Source: Streptomyces sp. NBC_01214 (GTDB lineage: Bacteria; Actinomycetota; Actinomycetes; Streptomycetales; Streptomycetaceae). From it: DNA of 64,000 bases. Where the stretch lies: assembly GCF_026340975.1 (NCBI RefSeq), contig NZ_JAPEOS010000001.1, forward strand, positions 3,257,001 to 3,321,000, read 5' to 3'. Below are positions 1 to 7,903 of the stretch, piece after piece. Every line of letters begins with the position of its first letter. The first letter of the stretch is position 1. Below the pieces are notes generated by a model, which worked only from the letters and a program-made list of their open reading frames with translations, had not been told where the DNA came from and made no database searches. A program made the position numbers and the translations under genes.

Positions 1-1
1 C

Positions 2-130
2 CTCCAGCCCGGCCGCGGCCCGGGCGGGCACCCGACGGCGTCGATGCGCGGCTGGCTGGGACTGGCCCTGCGCCGGCTCACCTCACCGCACGACGCCGAA
101 ACCCTCCCCCCTTCCCCTCCATGGAGCTGA
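2..130 (+). CDS. C-terminal tail of an upstream gene (partial)
   Basis: One forward frame is open from the window edge and ends with TGA at 128-130, one base before the ATG of the next gene. The visible tail includes a short hydrophobic stretch (GWLGLALRRL) and a Pro/Ser-rich end. The tight junction with the following gene suggests the last codons of an operon partner. The fragment is too short to identify, and a chance open frame in GC-rich DNA is possible. Confidence 0.3.
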   Translation, partial: LQPGRGPGGHPTASMRGWLGLALRRLTSPHDAETLPPSPPWS

Positions 131-131
131 C

Positions 132-653
132 ATGACCACCACCGACGTCCCCAACCTCGACGCCCTGCTGCGCCACTTCGCCGACCTGCGCGACGGCATC
201 CACGGCGGTTCCGTCTCCCGCCCCGACAAGGAGGAGCACTTCCGTACCGCCGCCCGCCTGCTGGACCCGTACGCACGCCGGGCGCTCGGCGAGCTCAACG
301 ACGAACTGCTCCTCGGACAGGGCGTGATCGACGCCAGTGGCGTCCAACGGGCCGACGACCGGAGCCTCTTCCACGCCTGGACCCTGTGGTGGGACGAGCA
401 GTCGGCCGCCGACATCCCGCCCGTGACGCTGTACGCGCACTACGGAGCCTCCTTCCACCACCCGCACCTGCGCGGCGCGACGGTCTCCGAATGGCCGCTG
501 AACGTCTTCGACGACGCACAGGCCGCCGCCGAACTGCCCACCCTGCGCGCGATCGCCGCCGCGGACCTCCACAACCTGGTCTTCGAACGGGACTTCAGGA
601 TCGTGCCCGCGACCGTGGCGGGCGCCACCGGTCTCCCCGCCCACCAGCACTGA
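132..653 (+). CDS. Hypothetical protein, 173 aa, upstream of MsnO8-like monooxygenase
   Basis: I do not recognise the family. The ATG directly follows the preceding stop codon, and the gene ends 13 nt before the monooxygenase gene, so the two are probably co-transcribed. The product is soluble with no signal peptide or membrane segment. It has an acidic helical N-terminus and a His/Tyr-rich middle (YAHYGASFHHPHL, about residues 103-115). Codon usage is typical of the surrounding DNA. Its position suggests a partner or small enzyme acting with the flavin monooxygenase, but nothing in the sequence proves this. Confidence 0.75.
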   Translation: MTTTDVPNLDALLRHFADLRDGIHGGSVSRPDKEEHFRTAARLLDPYARRALGELNDELLLGQGVIDASGVQRADDRSLFHAWTLWWDEQSAADIPPVTLYAHYGASFHHPHLRGATVSEWPLNVFDDAQAAAELPTLRAIAAADLHNLVFERDFRIVPATVAGATGLPAHQH

Positions 654-666
654 AAGGCGGCCCGTC

Positions 667-1653
667 ATGACGAAGCTGCGACTGTCCGTACTCGACCAGA
701 CCCCGGTCGGCGAGGACCACACCCCGGACCAGGCGCTGCGCGCTTCCGTGGACCTCGCCCGCGCCGCCGAAGGCCTCGGCTACACCCGCTACTGGGTCGC
801 CGAACACCACGACTCTCCCGGCTTCGCGAGCAGCGCGCCGGAAATCCTCGCGGGCACCCTGCTCGCCCACACCTCGCGGATGCGGATCGGGACCGGCGGA
901 GTGCTGCTGCCCCGCTACGACCCGGCGAAGGTGGCCGAGGTGTTCGGCGTACTGGCCTCCCTCCACCCGGGACGGGTCGACCTCGGCATCGGCCGGGCCG
1001 GCGGCCCCGCCCGCGACTTCCCGCAGCGGCTGGCCGGGCTGCGCGCCCTGCTGGGAGAGGGCGGAGTCGTCCCGCACGCACCGGTACCGCCGCAGATGTG
1101 GCTCCTGGGCGCGGGACGCGAGTCGGCGCGGCTGGCCGGACTGCTGGGCACCGAGTTCGCGTTCGGCCACTTCTTCTCCCCGGCGGGCGGCCAGGAAGCC
1201 TTCGAGGACTACCGCGCCCACTTCCGCACCTCCACGGGCGACCGGCCGGGCGGCGCGCTCGCGGTACGCGTGGTGACGGCGGACAGCGCCGGCCGCGCCG
1301 AGGAACTGGCCCAGAGCCTGCTGCTGTGGCGCGCCCGCAAGGACCTCGGCGAGGACGGCCCGCTGCCGTCGTACGAGACCACGCGCCGCCACCGCTGGAC
1401 GGGCGCGGAACTGGAACGGGCCAAGGTGCACCGCACGGCCCTCGTCTCCGGGGCGCCGGAGCAGGTGTCCGCGGTACTGACGGCCCTCGCCGGGAGCCAC
1501 GGCGTGGACGAGCTGATCGTCAACACGCTGACGTGCGACCCGGCCGACCGCCAGCGTTCGTACGAGCTGCTGTCCGAGGCCTTCGCCCTCCCGGCCCCCG
1601 ATGCGCAGCAAGCGGCCCCGGTGGGGGCCGCCGGCCTCGCTCTGCGGGCCTAA
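667..1653 (+). CDS. Luciferase-like (LLM class) flavin monooxygenase, MsnO8-like
   Basis: A 328-aa bacterial-luciferase-like TIM-barrel protein. It starts with the LSVLDQTPV motif of the MsnO8 subgroup, followed by RYWVAEHH, the IGTGGVLLPRYDP strand-turn and the DLGIGRAGG segment typical of these FMN- or F420-dependent enzymes. Members oxidise small molecules with reduced flavin supplied by a separate reductase; the substrate here is unknown. The ATG at 667 follows a short spacer after the 173-aa gene. The 3' end overlaps the convergent acetyltransferase gene by 4 nt. It is not closely like the second monooxygenase of the window at 21.5-22.6 kb, so the two are not a recent duplication. Confidence 0.88.
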   Translation: MTKLRLSVLDQTPVGEDHTPDQALRASVDLARAAEGLGYTRYWVAEHHDSPGFASSAPEILAGTLLAHTSRMRIGTGGVLLPRYDPAKVAEVFGVLASLHPGRVDLGIGRAGGPARDFPQRLAGLRALLGEGGVVPHAPVPPQMWLLGAGRESARLAGLLGTEFAFGHFFSPAGGQEAFEDYRAHFRTSTGDRPGGALAVRVVTADSAGRAEELAQSLLLWRARKDLGEDGPLPSYETTRRHRWTGAELERAKVHRTALVSGAPEQVSAVLTALAGSHGVDELIVNTLTCDPADRQRSYELLSEAFALPAPDAQQAAPVGAAGLALRA

Positions 1654-2195
1654 GCCGGGCGGTCGAGGCCCCAGGTCTGGAGCGCGTAGGGCCGGCCCTT
1701 CTCCTCGCCCGTGATCAACGGCACGTCGAGGAGGCGGAACCCGGCCCGGGTGGCCACGCCGACGCTGGAGGCGTTCTCGGCCTCCAGCTCCAGGACCACC
1801 CGCTCCACCCCCAGCTGCTCGAAGGCGTACGCGGCCATCACCCGCACTGCTCGGGCGGCCAGCCCCTGGCCCCGGTGCGCCGGACCGAGCACGTATCCGA
1901 GCTCCGTGCCCTCCGGTGCGCGCTTGAGCATCACCTCGCCGAGCGGGGCGCCGCCGTCGACGGTGATGGCCAGCAGGAGGGCCGTACCCTGCGTGCGCAG
2001 CTCCCGCGCCCGGGTCAGACGGTTGCGGGCGGCCTCGTCGTCGAAGGGGGAGACGATCGGCGTCCAGTACGCGATGTCCGGGTGGTCGAAGAGCTCGGGC
2101 ATCGACGCCACGTCCGCCGCCGTCCAGTCGCGCAGGACCAGGCCCTCGCCCGTCAGCTCCATGCGGTCGGGAAAGGACGGCGTCGTGCTGCTCAT
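1650..2195 (-). CDS. GNAT-family N-acetyltransferase
   Basis: A 181-aa acetyltransferase of the RimJ/RimL-like GNAT type. Visible features are the N-terminal LRDWTAADVASM segment, the acetyl-CoA loop GPAHRGQGLAARAV (Q/RxxGxA-type motif A) and the NASSVGVATRAGFR motif B region. I chose the ATG at 2195 because a strong GGAGG lies about nine bases upstream; an upstream in-frame start at 2252 would add an Arg/Pro-rich, unlikely leader. It converges on the monooxygenase gene with a 4-nt overlap. The acetyl acceptor cannot be told from sequence. Confidence 0.88.
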   Translation of the reverse strand: MSSTTPSFPDRMELTGEGLVLRDWTAADVASMPELFDHPDIAYWTPIVSPFDDEAARNRLTRARELRTQGTALLLAITVDGGAPLGEVMLKRAPEGTELGYVLGPAHRGQGLAARAVRVMAAYAFEQLGVERVVLELEAENASSVGVATRAGFRLLDVPLITGEEKGRPYALQTWGLDRPA

Positions 2196-2306
2196 GCTGG
2201 AGGACCTCCGTGGCCGGTGCGGGACCAGCCAAGATATCCGGTATCCGGTCATCGGATCACCGGGTTATCAGCCCGAACGTGCCCCGGCCGGATCCGGCAG
2301 AGGGGC

Positions 2307-3302
2307 CTAGACCGCGTACCGGTCCGGGGCGAAGAGGGACGGGTTCGCCGCGATCCAGTCCGAGGTGCGGCGCAGGCCCTCCTCCAGGCCGACCCGGGGC
2401 CGCCAGCCGGCCCAGTCGCGGGCCCGGGAGTTGTCCGACAGCAGGCGCTGGACCTCGCTGCCCGACGGGCGCAGCCGGGTCGGGTCCACCACCACCTCCG
2501 CGTCCCGGCCGGAAGCCGCGATCAGGGCCTCGGCCAGGGCGCCGACCGAGATCTCCGTACCGGTGCCGAGGTTGACCACCTCTCCCAGGGCCCGGTCGCA
2601 CTCCGCCACCGCGAGGAAGCCCTCCGCCGTGTCCGTCACGTACGTGAAGTCCCGGGTCGGCGTGAGCGAGCCGAGGCGGATCTCGCGGGACCCCGCGTGC
2701 AGTTGCGCCAGGATCGTCGGGATGACCGCGCGCGCCGACTGCCGCGGCCCGTACGTGTTGAACGGGCGCACCACCGTCACCGGGAGTTCGAAGGCGTGGT
2801 GGAAGGAGAGCGCCATCATGTCCGCGCCGATCTTCGACGCGGAGTACGGGGACTGCGGCTGTAGCGGGTGGCCCTCGGAGATCGGGGCGGTCAGTGCCGT
2901 CCCGTAGACCTCGCTGGTCGACGTGTGCACGAGGCGTCGTACACCGTGCCGCCGGCAGGCCTCCGCCACGTTCTGCGTGCCCGTGACGTTCGTCTGCACG
3001 TACGCACCCGGCGAGGCGTAGCTGTACGGGATCCCGATCAGCGCCGCCAGGTGGAAGACGGTGTCGCAGCCGGCCACCGCGTCGCTGACCCGGCCCGCGT
3101 CACGGACGTCGCCCGCCCACATCTCCACCGGACCGTCCGGGTCGGCGAGGTAGCGCGCCAGGTGGCCCTTCTCGGCGTACGGCTTGTAGTGGACGAAGGC
3201 GCGCACCCGCGCACCCCGCGCCACCAGCAGGTCCACCAGCGTCGAGCCGATGAAGCCCTCCGCGCCGGTGACGAGGACGGTGCGGTCGGTCCAGCTGTTC
3301 AT
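2307..3302 (-). CDS. NAD-dependent epimerase/4,6-dehydratase, LegB-like
   Basis: A 331-aa extended short-chain dehydrogenase/reductase. The N-terminal TGAEGFIGS is the Rossmann NAD-binding motif, followed by the RAFVHY segment seen in LegB-type 4,6-dehydratases. HTSTSEVYG and YSASK supply the catalytic Ser/Thr-Tyr-Lys set, and RPFNTYGPRQ is the sugar-nucleotide contact region. The family makes 4-keto-6-deoxy sugar nucleotides or epimerises them. Its start overlaps the stop of the upstream MurG-like glycosyltransferase by 4 nt (ATGA), so the two are translationally coupled and probably make and transfer one sugar. The length is normal and there is no sign of damage. Confidence 0.88.
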   Translation of the reverse strand: MNSWTDRTVLVTGAEGFIGSTLVDLLVARGARVRAFVHYKPYAEKGHLARYLADPDGPVEMWAGDVRDAGRVSDAVAGCDTVFHLAALIGIPYSYASPGAYVQTNVTGTQNVAEACRRHGVRRLVHTSTSEVYGTALTAPISEGHPLQPQSPYSASKIGADMMALSFHHAFELPVTVVRPFNTYGPRQSARAVIPTILAQLHAGSREIRLGSLTPTRDFTYVTDTAEGFLAVAECDRALGEVVNLGTGTEISVGALAEALIAASGRDAEVVVDPTRLRPSGSEVQRLLSDNSRARDWAGWRPRVGLEEGLRRTSDWIAANPSLFAPDRYAV

Positions 3303-4495
3303 ATGCGCTCCAGATCAGAGATGACGGGGGTGGGGACGAGGCCGGCGACGCGGAGGACTTCGGCGGCCAGCAGTTCGGCGGCCCGCGCGTGCGGGCCGGG
3401 GTCGGCGGCGCCGGCCATCGCCGACAGCCGCGCAGGGTCGGCCAGCAAGGGCCCGAGGAGGCCGGCGAGACGGTCGGCGGTGGTTTCGGCGTCGGGCAGG
3501 AGCAGTCCCGCTCCCGCGTCCGACAGCACCCGCGCGTTGTGGGTCTGGTGGTCGCCGGGCGCGTGCGGGTAGGGCACCAGGACCGACGGGACCCCGGTCG
3601 CCGCGAGCTCGGCGACGGTCGCGGAGCCCGCACGGCACACCACCAGATCGGCGGCCGCGTAGACGAGGTCCATCCGGTCCAGGTACGGCACGGCCCGAGC
3701 GATCCGCTGCCCGCCGGACGCCGCCAGCTCGGCCACCGCGTCCGGCAGCGCGGCCGGACCGGTCTTGACCAACAGCTGTACGTCGTCCCGGTACTGCCAG
3801 AGGTCGGCCAGCGCGGCTGCCGCCCGCGTGAGGCGGACCGCGCCCAGGCTGCCGCCGTTGAAGACGACCAGCCGGCGCCCCGCGGGCACCCCGAGCGCGC
3901 GCCGGGCCTCGGCGCGCAGCGCCACCCGGTCCGGTCCGGGCAGCTCCGCGAGGCCGGACAGGGCAGCCGAGATCGGCATTCCGGTGGTCAGCGCCCGCTC
4001 ACCGCCCGAGAGGTGGCTCCGGCTGCGGTCGAAGGCCACCGCGACGTGCGGGGTGAGCCGGGCCGCGAACTGGTTGGCACGGCCGGGCACCGCGTTCGAC
4101 TCGTGGATCACGGCCGGCAGCCCCGCCAGCCGGGCACCGAGCACGGCGGGCGCGCTCGGATACCCGCCCATGCCCACGACGACGTGGGCACCCTGCGCCC
4201 GGATCACCGAACGCGCCTGGTGCGCCGAGCGCAGCAGCGCCGCGGGGAGCAGGTACCGCTTCGCGCCCAGCGCGGGATCGAAGGGGATCATGTCGACGGT
4301 GTGCAGGCGGTAGCCGGCGCCGGGGACCAGCTCGGTCTCCAGGCCCCGCTCGGTCCCGATGAACGAGATCACGGCTCCGGGCACGGCGGCGCGCAGCGCC
4401 TCCGCGAGGGCGAGACCGGGATAGATGTGCCCGCCGGTGCCGCCCGCACCGATCACGACGGAGAGCGCCGCGGATGTGTGGGGTGTGGTGGTCAT
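3299..4495 (-). CDS. MurG-like glycosyltransferase (UDP-GlcNAc transferase paralogue)
   Basis: A 398-aa GT-B glycosyltransferase. Near the N-terminus it has GAGGTGGHIYPGLALAEAL, the first glycine-rich loop of MurG, then VVGMGGYPSAPAV and HESNAVPGRANQF, which are MurG acceptor-site motifs. The C-terminal half has CRAGSATVAELAATGVPSVLVPYP, the donor-binding region, and DHQTHNA. MurG adds GlcNAc to lipid I, but the coupling to a sugar-nucleotide dehydratase, rather than a location in the dcw cell-wall cluster, argues for a specialised paralogue. The ATG at 4495 lies only about 35 bp from an IS end, so the native promoter may have been disrupted or replaced. Confidence 0.85.
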   Translation of the reverse strand: MTTTPHTSAALSVVIGAGGTGGHIYPGLALAEALRAAVPGAVISFIGTERGLETELVPGAGYRLHTVDMIPFDPALGAKRYLLPAALLRSAHQARSVIRAQGAHVVVGMGGYPSAPAVLGARLAGLPAVIHESNAVPGRANQFAARLTPHVAVAFDRSRSHLSGGERALTTGMPISAALSGLAELPGPDRVALRAEARRALGVPAGRRLVVFNGGSLGAVRLTRAAAALADLWQYRDDVQLLVKTGPAALPDAVAELAASGGQRIARAVPYLDRMDLVYAAADLVVCRAGSATVAELAATGVPSVLVPYPHAPGDHQTHNARVLSDAGAGLLLPDAETTADRLAGLLGPLLADPARLSAMAGAADPGPHARAAELLAAEVLRVAGLVPTPVISDLERI

Positions 4496-4604
4496 GTGCG
4501 CACACTCCCGGTGCGCCCTAAGAACGTTCTAAGAGGGCGGTTCGTGAGGTGATGTCTGTTTCCGGGTGAGGCTGTGGTGGGCTGTGGTCGTGGTGCTCGG
4601 CTGA

Positions 4605-5003
4605 TCACTGCTTCTTGGTGAAGAAGCCGACGGTGTCCTCGGTGAGGATGCCCAGCTTGACCAGGCGTTTCAGCTTGCCCCGTGTGCCTTCGATGTTCTT
4701 CGGCAGCGGTTCACGGTCGAGGGCATCGCAGATTTCCTGGGACCGCAGTGGCCCCGTCTCGTCGTTGAAGACGGCGAGGATACGGGGGTAGTCGGGGTGT
4801 TGGGGCAGATCTGGCAGGCCGGTCGGGAGCCGGTCGGCGAGGCCCGTGACAATTCTCCGGGTGATGGCGAGGTGCTCGAGGTGAGTCTCGGCTTCCCGCA
4901 GCTGGGCCGTGAGTTCGTCGATTTGGGTGCGGAGGTCGTCGGCCAGGGCCTGAGCTGCGTTCTCCTGGATGTCGAGAGCGTCGAGGAGGGGCTGGATGTT
5001 CAC
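4605..5003 (-). CDS. Coiled-coil/winged-helix accessory protein of IS element
   Basis: A 132-aa protein with a GTG start that overlaps the corrected transposase stop codon (GTGA), so it is translationally coupled to the transposase. The N-terminal half (about residues 10-50) is heptad-patterned (LADDLRTQIDELTAQLREAE) and likely a coiled coil. The C-terminal half (GPLRSQEICDAL to LVKLGILTED) reads as a winged-helix fold. It lies within the element's inverted repeats and so travels with the IS. A role in DNA binding or control of transposition is an inference from shape and location only. Confidence 0.7.
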   Translation of the reverse strand: MNIQPLLDALDIQENAAQALADDLRTQIDELTAQLREAETHLEHLAITRRIVTGLADRLPTGLPDLPQHPDYPRILAVFNDETGPLRSQEICDALDREPLPKNIEGTRGKLKRLVKLGILTEDTVGFFTKKQ

Positions 5004-5846
5004 GCGGCCACTGTTTGCGGATCGCGCCAGGTGGGTGTGGCCGTCCCGGTGAGGCGGCGGGCCATGACGTGGGTCATGGCCCAGTAGACACGGGAGGCTG
5101 ACGAGGCCGGACGGTGTTCGTAGTCGCGGACAGGCGCCGGTGCAGTATCAGGGTCCCGTAGGTCTGCTCGACCCGCCATCGCTTGGGCTGCGGCACGAAC
5201 CCCGTCGCCTGCGGATTGCGCCGGACGGTCTCGACGTCGATACCCAGGCGGGTACCGTGCATGATGACGTGGCTCTTGAAGCCCTGGTCGACCAGGGCCT
5301 TGCTGACGGTGCCGCCGGTGTTCTGGGAGACCTGGTCGAGCAGGGCGGTGCCGGCGGTGTTGTCGTGCGTGTTCGCGGCGAGGACGATGACGGCGATGAC
5401 CAGGCCGAGGACGTCCACGGCCAGCCCCCGCTTGCGGCCCGTGACCCGTTTCGCCGCGTCCCGGCCTGTGGTCGAGGCGGGGACCCCGGCGGCCGCGTGA
5501 ACACTCTGGGTGTCCAGGACCACCAGGGTCGGGTCCTCTAATCGACGGGCCTTCTCACGGACCTGACAGCGTAGGAGCTCGTGGATGACCTGGTCGGTCC
5601 CATCGTCCCGCCAGGCCGCGAAGTAGTAGTACGTCGCGCTCTTCTGGGGCAGATCGTGCGGGAGATAGGCCCACTGGCAACCGGTCCGGCCTGGTAGAGG
5701 ATCGCGTTCACGATCTCCCGCATCGCGTAAGCGCCCTGGTGGCCGCTGACCGAGCGGTGCCGGTCCTTCCACGCCGTGATCACCGGCTCGATCAACGCCC
5801 ACTGCCCGTCCGATAAGTCACTCGGGTACGGCTTGCGTTCAGTCAC
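5000..5846 (-). pseudogene. IS5-family transposase, disrupted by two frameshifts
   Basis: Three adjoining frames together make one IS5-family DDE transposase. The N-terminal segment (MTERKPYPSDLSDGQWALIE) is read from 5846 to about 5690. The central catalytic part then moves to a second frame, with DTQSVH (first Asp), LVDQGFKS (second Asp) and RWRVEQTYG (Glu). After HRRL the normal C-terminus (VRDYEHRPASSASRVYW) is in a third frame, ending at the TGA at 5000-5002. One shift could be programmed frameshifting, known in this family, but the second near the C-terminus looks like a mutation. The element is therefore probably not autonomous. Confidence 0.75.
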
Positions 5847-5949
5847 CTCGTCACATCAACAGATCGGAGAGCGGGAATCGGCGGATTCAGCCCCCACCCA
5901 CACCATCGGGCGACACCAGAACCACCCGAAGACTCACGAACCGCCCTCT

Positions 5950-6274
5950 CAGAGTCCTACCCCTCCACAGTGCTCCGAGAAGACCTGGTTGCCGGCCTTG
6001 ACGCCGTCGACTGCCGCCACGACATCAACGACCGCCTCACGTTCGGAGAACAATCCAGCATCCTCACCCACCCCGCGAATGTCTGCGCGGTGTTCTTCAC
6101 GCCTCGCCGTGACGACCACGTGCCCCTTCGTGAACGCCACTACCTCGGCGTGATCCATAAGCACACCGCTTGAGCGTGAACGTCACGAGATCCCGTTCCG
6201 CCGCAAGGCGGGGCGGGATCTCGGCGTTTGCGGGGTGTGTTCGACGTGGTGTCCGATTGCTCGGCCTGCCGCGG
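5950..6274. other. No confident gene; IS-flanking remnant
   Basis: Short open frames exist on both strands (for example 5970-6173 forward and 5949-6164 reverse), but neither has a ribosome binding site or recognisable motif. The stretch sits between two IS elements and is most likely residue of a gene broken by transposition. Confidence 0.4.
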
Positions 6275-6633
6275 TCACTGACCGGGCGTCGGCCGGAGAG
6301 GGTTGCCGGGGGTGTCGAGGACGGCGCCGAAGGCGAGTTGCGGATGCCGGCTGACGCGCTTCCCTTCCAGGAGATGTCCGGCGGGGCGCTGCCGGGAAGC
6401 AGCGATCACCAGGGTGGCGGAGTGCCCGAAGACGCCGTCGCTGGAGCCGCCGCAGTGATGCCGGCCCGCCGTGATCTCGACCGACGACAGGTCCTTCCAG
6501 TCCGGGTGGGGCTGGTGCCATGCGGGGAACGGGGTCGTGTCGACGCCGAGGTCGCCTCGCCAGCCGCGGAAGAGCCCGCGCTGGTGAGCGAGGCGGACAG
6601 TGACCAGGACCAGCCGGTCACTGAGCTTCTTCA
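6275..6633 (-). pseudogene. Transposase-like fragment interrupted by IS5 insertion
   Basis: The reverse strand encodes an open segment reading LSDRLVLVTVRLAHQRG, then DTTPFPAWHQ, VEITAGRHHCGG and GVFGHSATLVIAA. The pattern looks like the interior of a transposase of another family, with an Asp-Thr-Thr strand and a conserved HHC/GHSATL region, but it has no start and no plausible N-terminus. It abuts the stop of the neighbouring IS5 transposase, as expected if that element landed inside it. The exact family is not certain to me. Confidence 0.45.
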
Positions 6634-7380
6634 GCGTTGCAGCTCCAGTGTGAGGACGGCCTTGGCGATTGACGTCATGCGGTTGGGACTGCACCGGGAC
6701 CTGCGGAAGATCCGCCAGGACTTCAGGCGGGCGACGCCGCGTTCGACGGGTGCCCGTGTGGCGGCCAGGGCACGGTTGCGGGTCTTCTCGGTGGGGGTCA
6801 GTTCCTGCAGGGGCCTGCGTTTGATGCCCGTGGTCAGCCATGGACCGGCGCCCTGGTAGGCGAGATCGGCCACGATGGGAACGCCCTGGCGCTCGCAGAT
6901 ACGGATGATCTGGTGGGTGCGGGCGGCGGTCAGGTCGTGAGTGCGGCCCGGCAGGGCGGGCGAGAGCCACAGCAGCCGGCCGCCGGGATCGGTGACGACC
7001 TGCACGTTCACGCCGTGGCGCCGGTGCTTGTGGGAGTAGTCGGCCCGGCCGTCGCCGACCCGGTCGCACTCGGCGAGGGTTCCGTCGAGCAGGACGAAGT
7101 CGGGATCATGCTCGCGCAGCGTCCTCAGCAGACCCGGCGCACGCGCGGCGAGCAGGTCGACGACCGCGCTGGTGTAGGCATGGGCGGTGGACTCGCTGAT
7201 CCCGAAGCCGGCGGAGATCTTCGCCAAAGTGGTGTGCTCGCGCAGGTACACCAGTGCCACCATCGCGCGCTGGGACGGACGGAGCTTGCAGCGCCGGTCG
7301 CCCTCACGGGTGACGATCAGCATGGTGACCCACTCCACGAGTGCGTGCGGCAGGTCGATTGCGGCAGGATGGACGACCAA
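6631..7380 (-). CDS. IS5-family transposase (DDE_4/HARBI1-like, ISL2-type)
   Basis: A 249-aa transposase that looks full length. The N-terminus is a helix-turn-helix region ([17 protein letters not shown], then [15 protein letters not shown]). The catalytic part has [13 protein letters not shown] (first Asp), [10 protein letters not shown] (second Asp) and [19 protein letters not shown] (Glu), the DDE_4 arrangement. The frame opens with TTG at 7380; an internal start is possible. A hairpin directly upstream (7381-7442) probably belongs to the element. No defect is visible, so it may still be active. Confidence 0.82.
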   Translation of the reverse strand: MVVHPAAIDLPHALVEWVTMLIVTREGDRRCKLRPSQRAMVALVYLREHTTLAKISAGFGISESTAHAYTSAVVDLLAARAPGLLRTLREHDPDFVLLDGTLAECDRVGDGRADYSHKHRRHGVNVQVVTDPGGRLLWLSPALPGRTHDLTAARTHQIIRICERQGVPIVADLAYQGAGPWLTTGIKRRPLQELTPTEKTRNRALAATRAPVERGVARLKSWRIFRRSRCSPNRMTSIAKAVLTLELQR

Positions 7381-7442
7381 CGAGGCCCCCGAGCAACGTG
7401 ATTGAGACGTCAGACATCTCGATCAACAGCCCGGGGGCCTCG
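7381..7442. repeat. Long inverted repeat upstream of IS5 transposase
   Basis: CGAGGCCCCCG (7381-7391) pairs perfectly with CGGGGGCCTCG (7432-7442). Inside, ATTGAGA and TCTCGATCAA pair imperfectly, making one extended cruciform or hairpin just outside the transposase start. It is likely a terminal or subterminal structure of the IS, or a transcription block shielding the transposase from read-through. Confidence 0.6.
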
Positions 7443-7903
7443 CTCGTTTCGCTTCACGGACCGTCACCCGATCGGTGGCCACATCGAAGAAGCTCACTGA
7501 TCTCCTGCAGCACTCGCCGACGGCGGACCTGCTCGACTCCTGCCCCTTCCTCCCAGGCCGCGATCACGCGGTGGAGTCGGCTCTGCCGACGGCCTGGAAA
7601 GCAGTTGATCCAACTGCCCCGTGGACTCGGGGGCGGCGGTCGGGGTTATTGAGACAACTTCAGGAACGGTTTCAGCTGTAAATCTCCATGGGCGGCCGAT
7701 CGAGACGCTGCTCATCTATGCTGCGCGCGAAATCTTCCCGAGTTGCGGAATGGAAGTGTCCGGTTCGCGGTGCTCTTGCAACAGCCGGAAGCAAGTTCTA
7801 TTGTCTCAGCAGATTTTGGCCATGCCTCAGGGCTCAGAGGTTCCGTAGTAGCCCCGAGGGGCGTCCCTGTGTCAGTGGCGCCAATCATTTCCGGGGGGAT
7901 TCA
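7443..7903. other. Intergenic region upstream of protease; no confident gene
   Basis: A 68-aa forward frame (7475-7681, starting MATSKKLTDLL) is the only candidate, and I do not recognise it. Base composition falls towards 7680-7880, before the protease start, consistent with a promoter region, but I cannot point to clear -35/-10 boxes. Confidence 0.4.

Larger units (their letters stand above)
4532..5949 (-). mobile_element. IS5-type insertion sequence with passenger gene
   Basis: The element is bounded by a perfect 17-bp inverted repeat: AGAGGGCGGTTCGTGAG at 4532-4548 and its reverse complement at 5933-5949. Inside are a frameshifted IS5-family transposase and a 132-aa accessory gene on the same strand. 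The sequence just outside the left repeat contains the palindrome AGAACGTTCT (4521-4530). I could not identify a convincing target duplication. The element lies next to the start of the MurG-like gene and marks the left edge of the IS-rich region. Confidence 0.75.

Noticed and set aside
1098..2864. 588-aa forward frame crossing three genes
   Set aside because: It is Arg/Pro/Gly-rich, overlaps well-supported genes on both strands and has no motif.
6170..6859. 229-aa forward frame
   Set aside because: It lies opposite transposase sequence, and the reverse strand carries recognisable DDE and fragment motifs.
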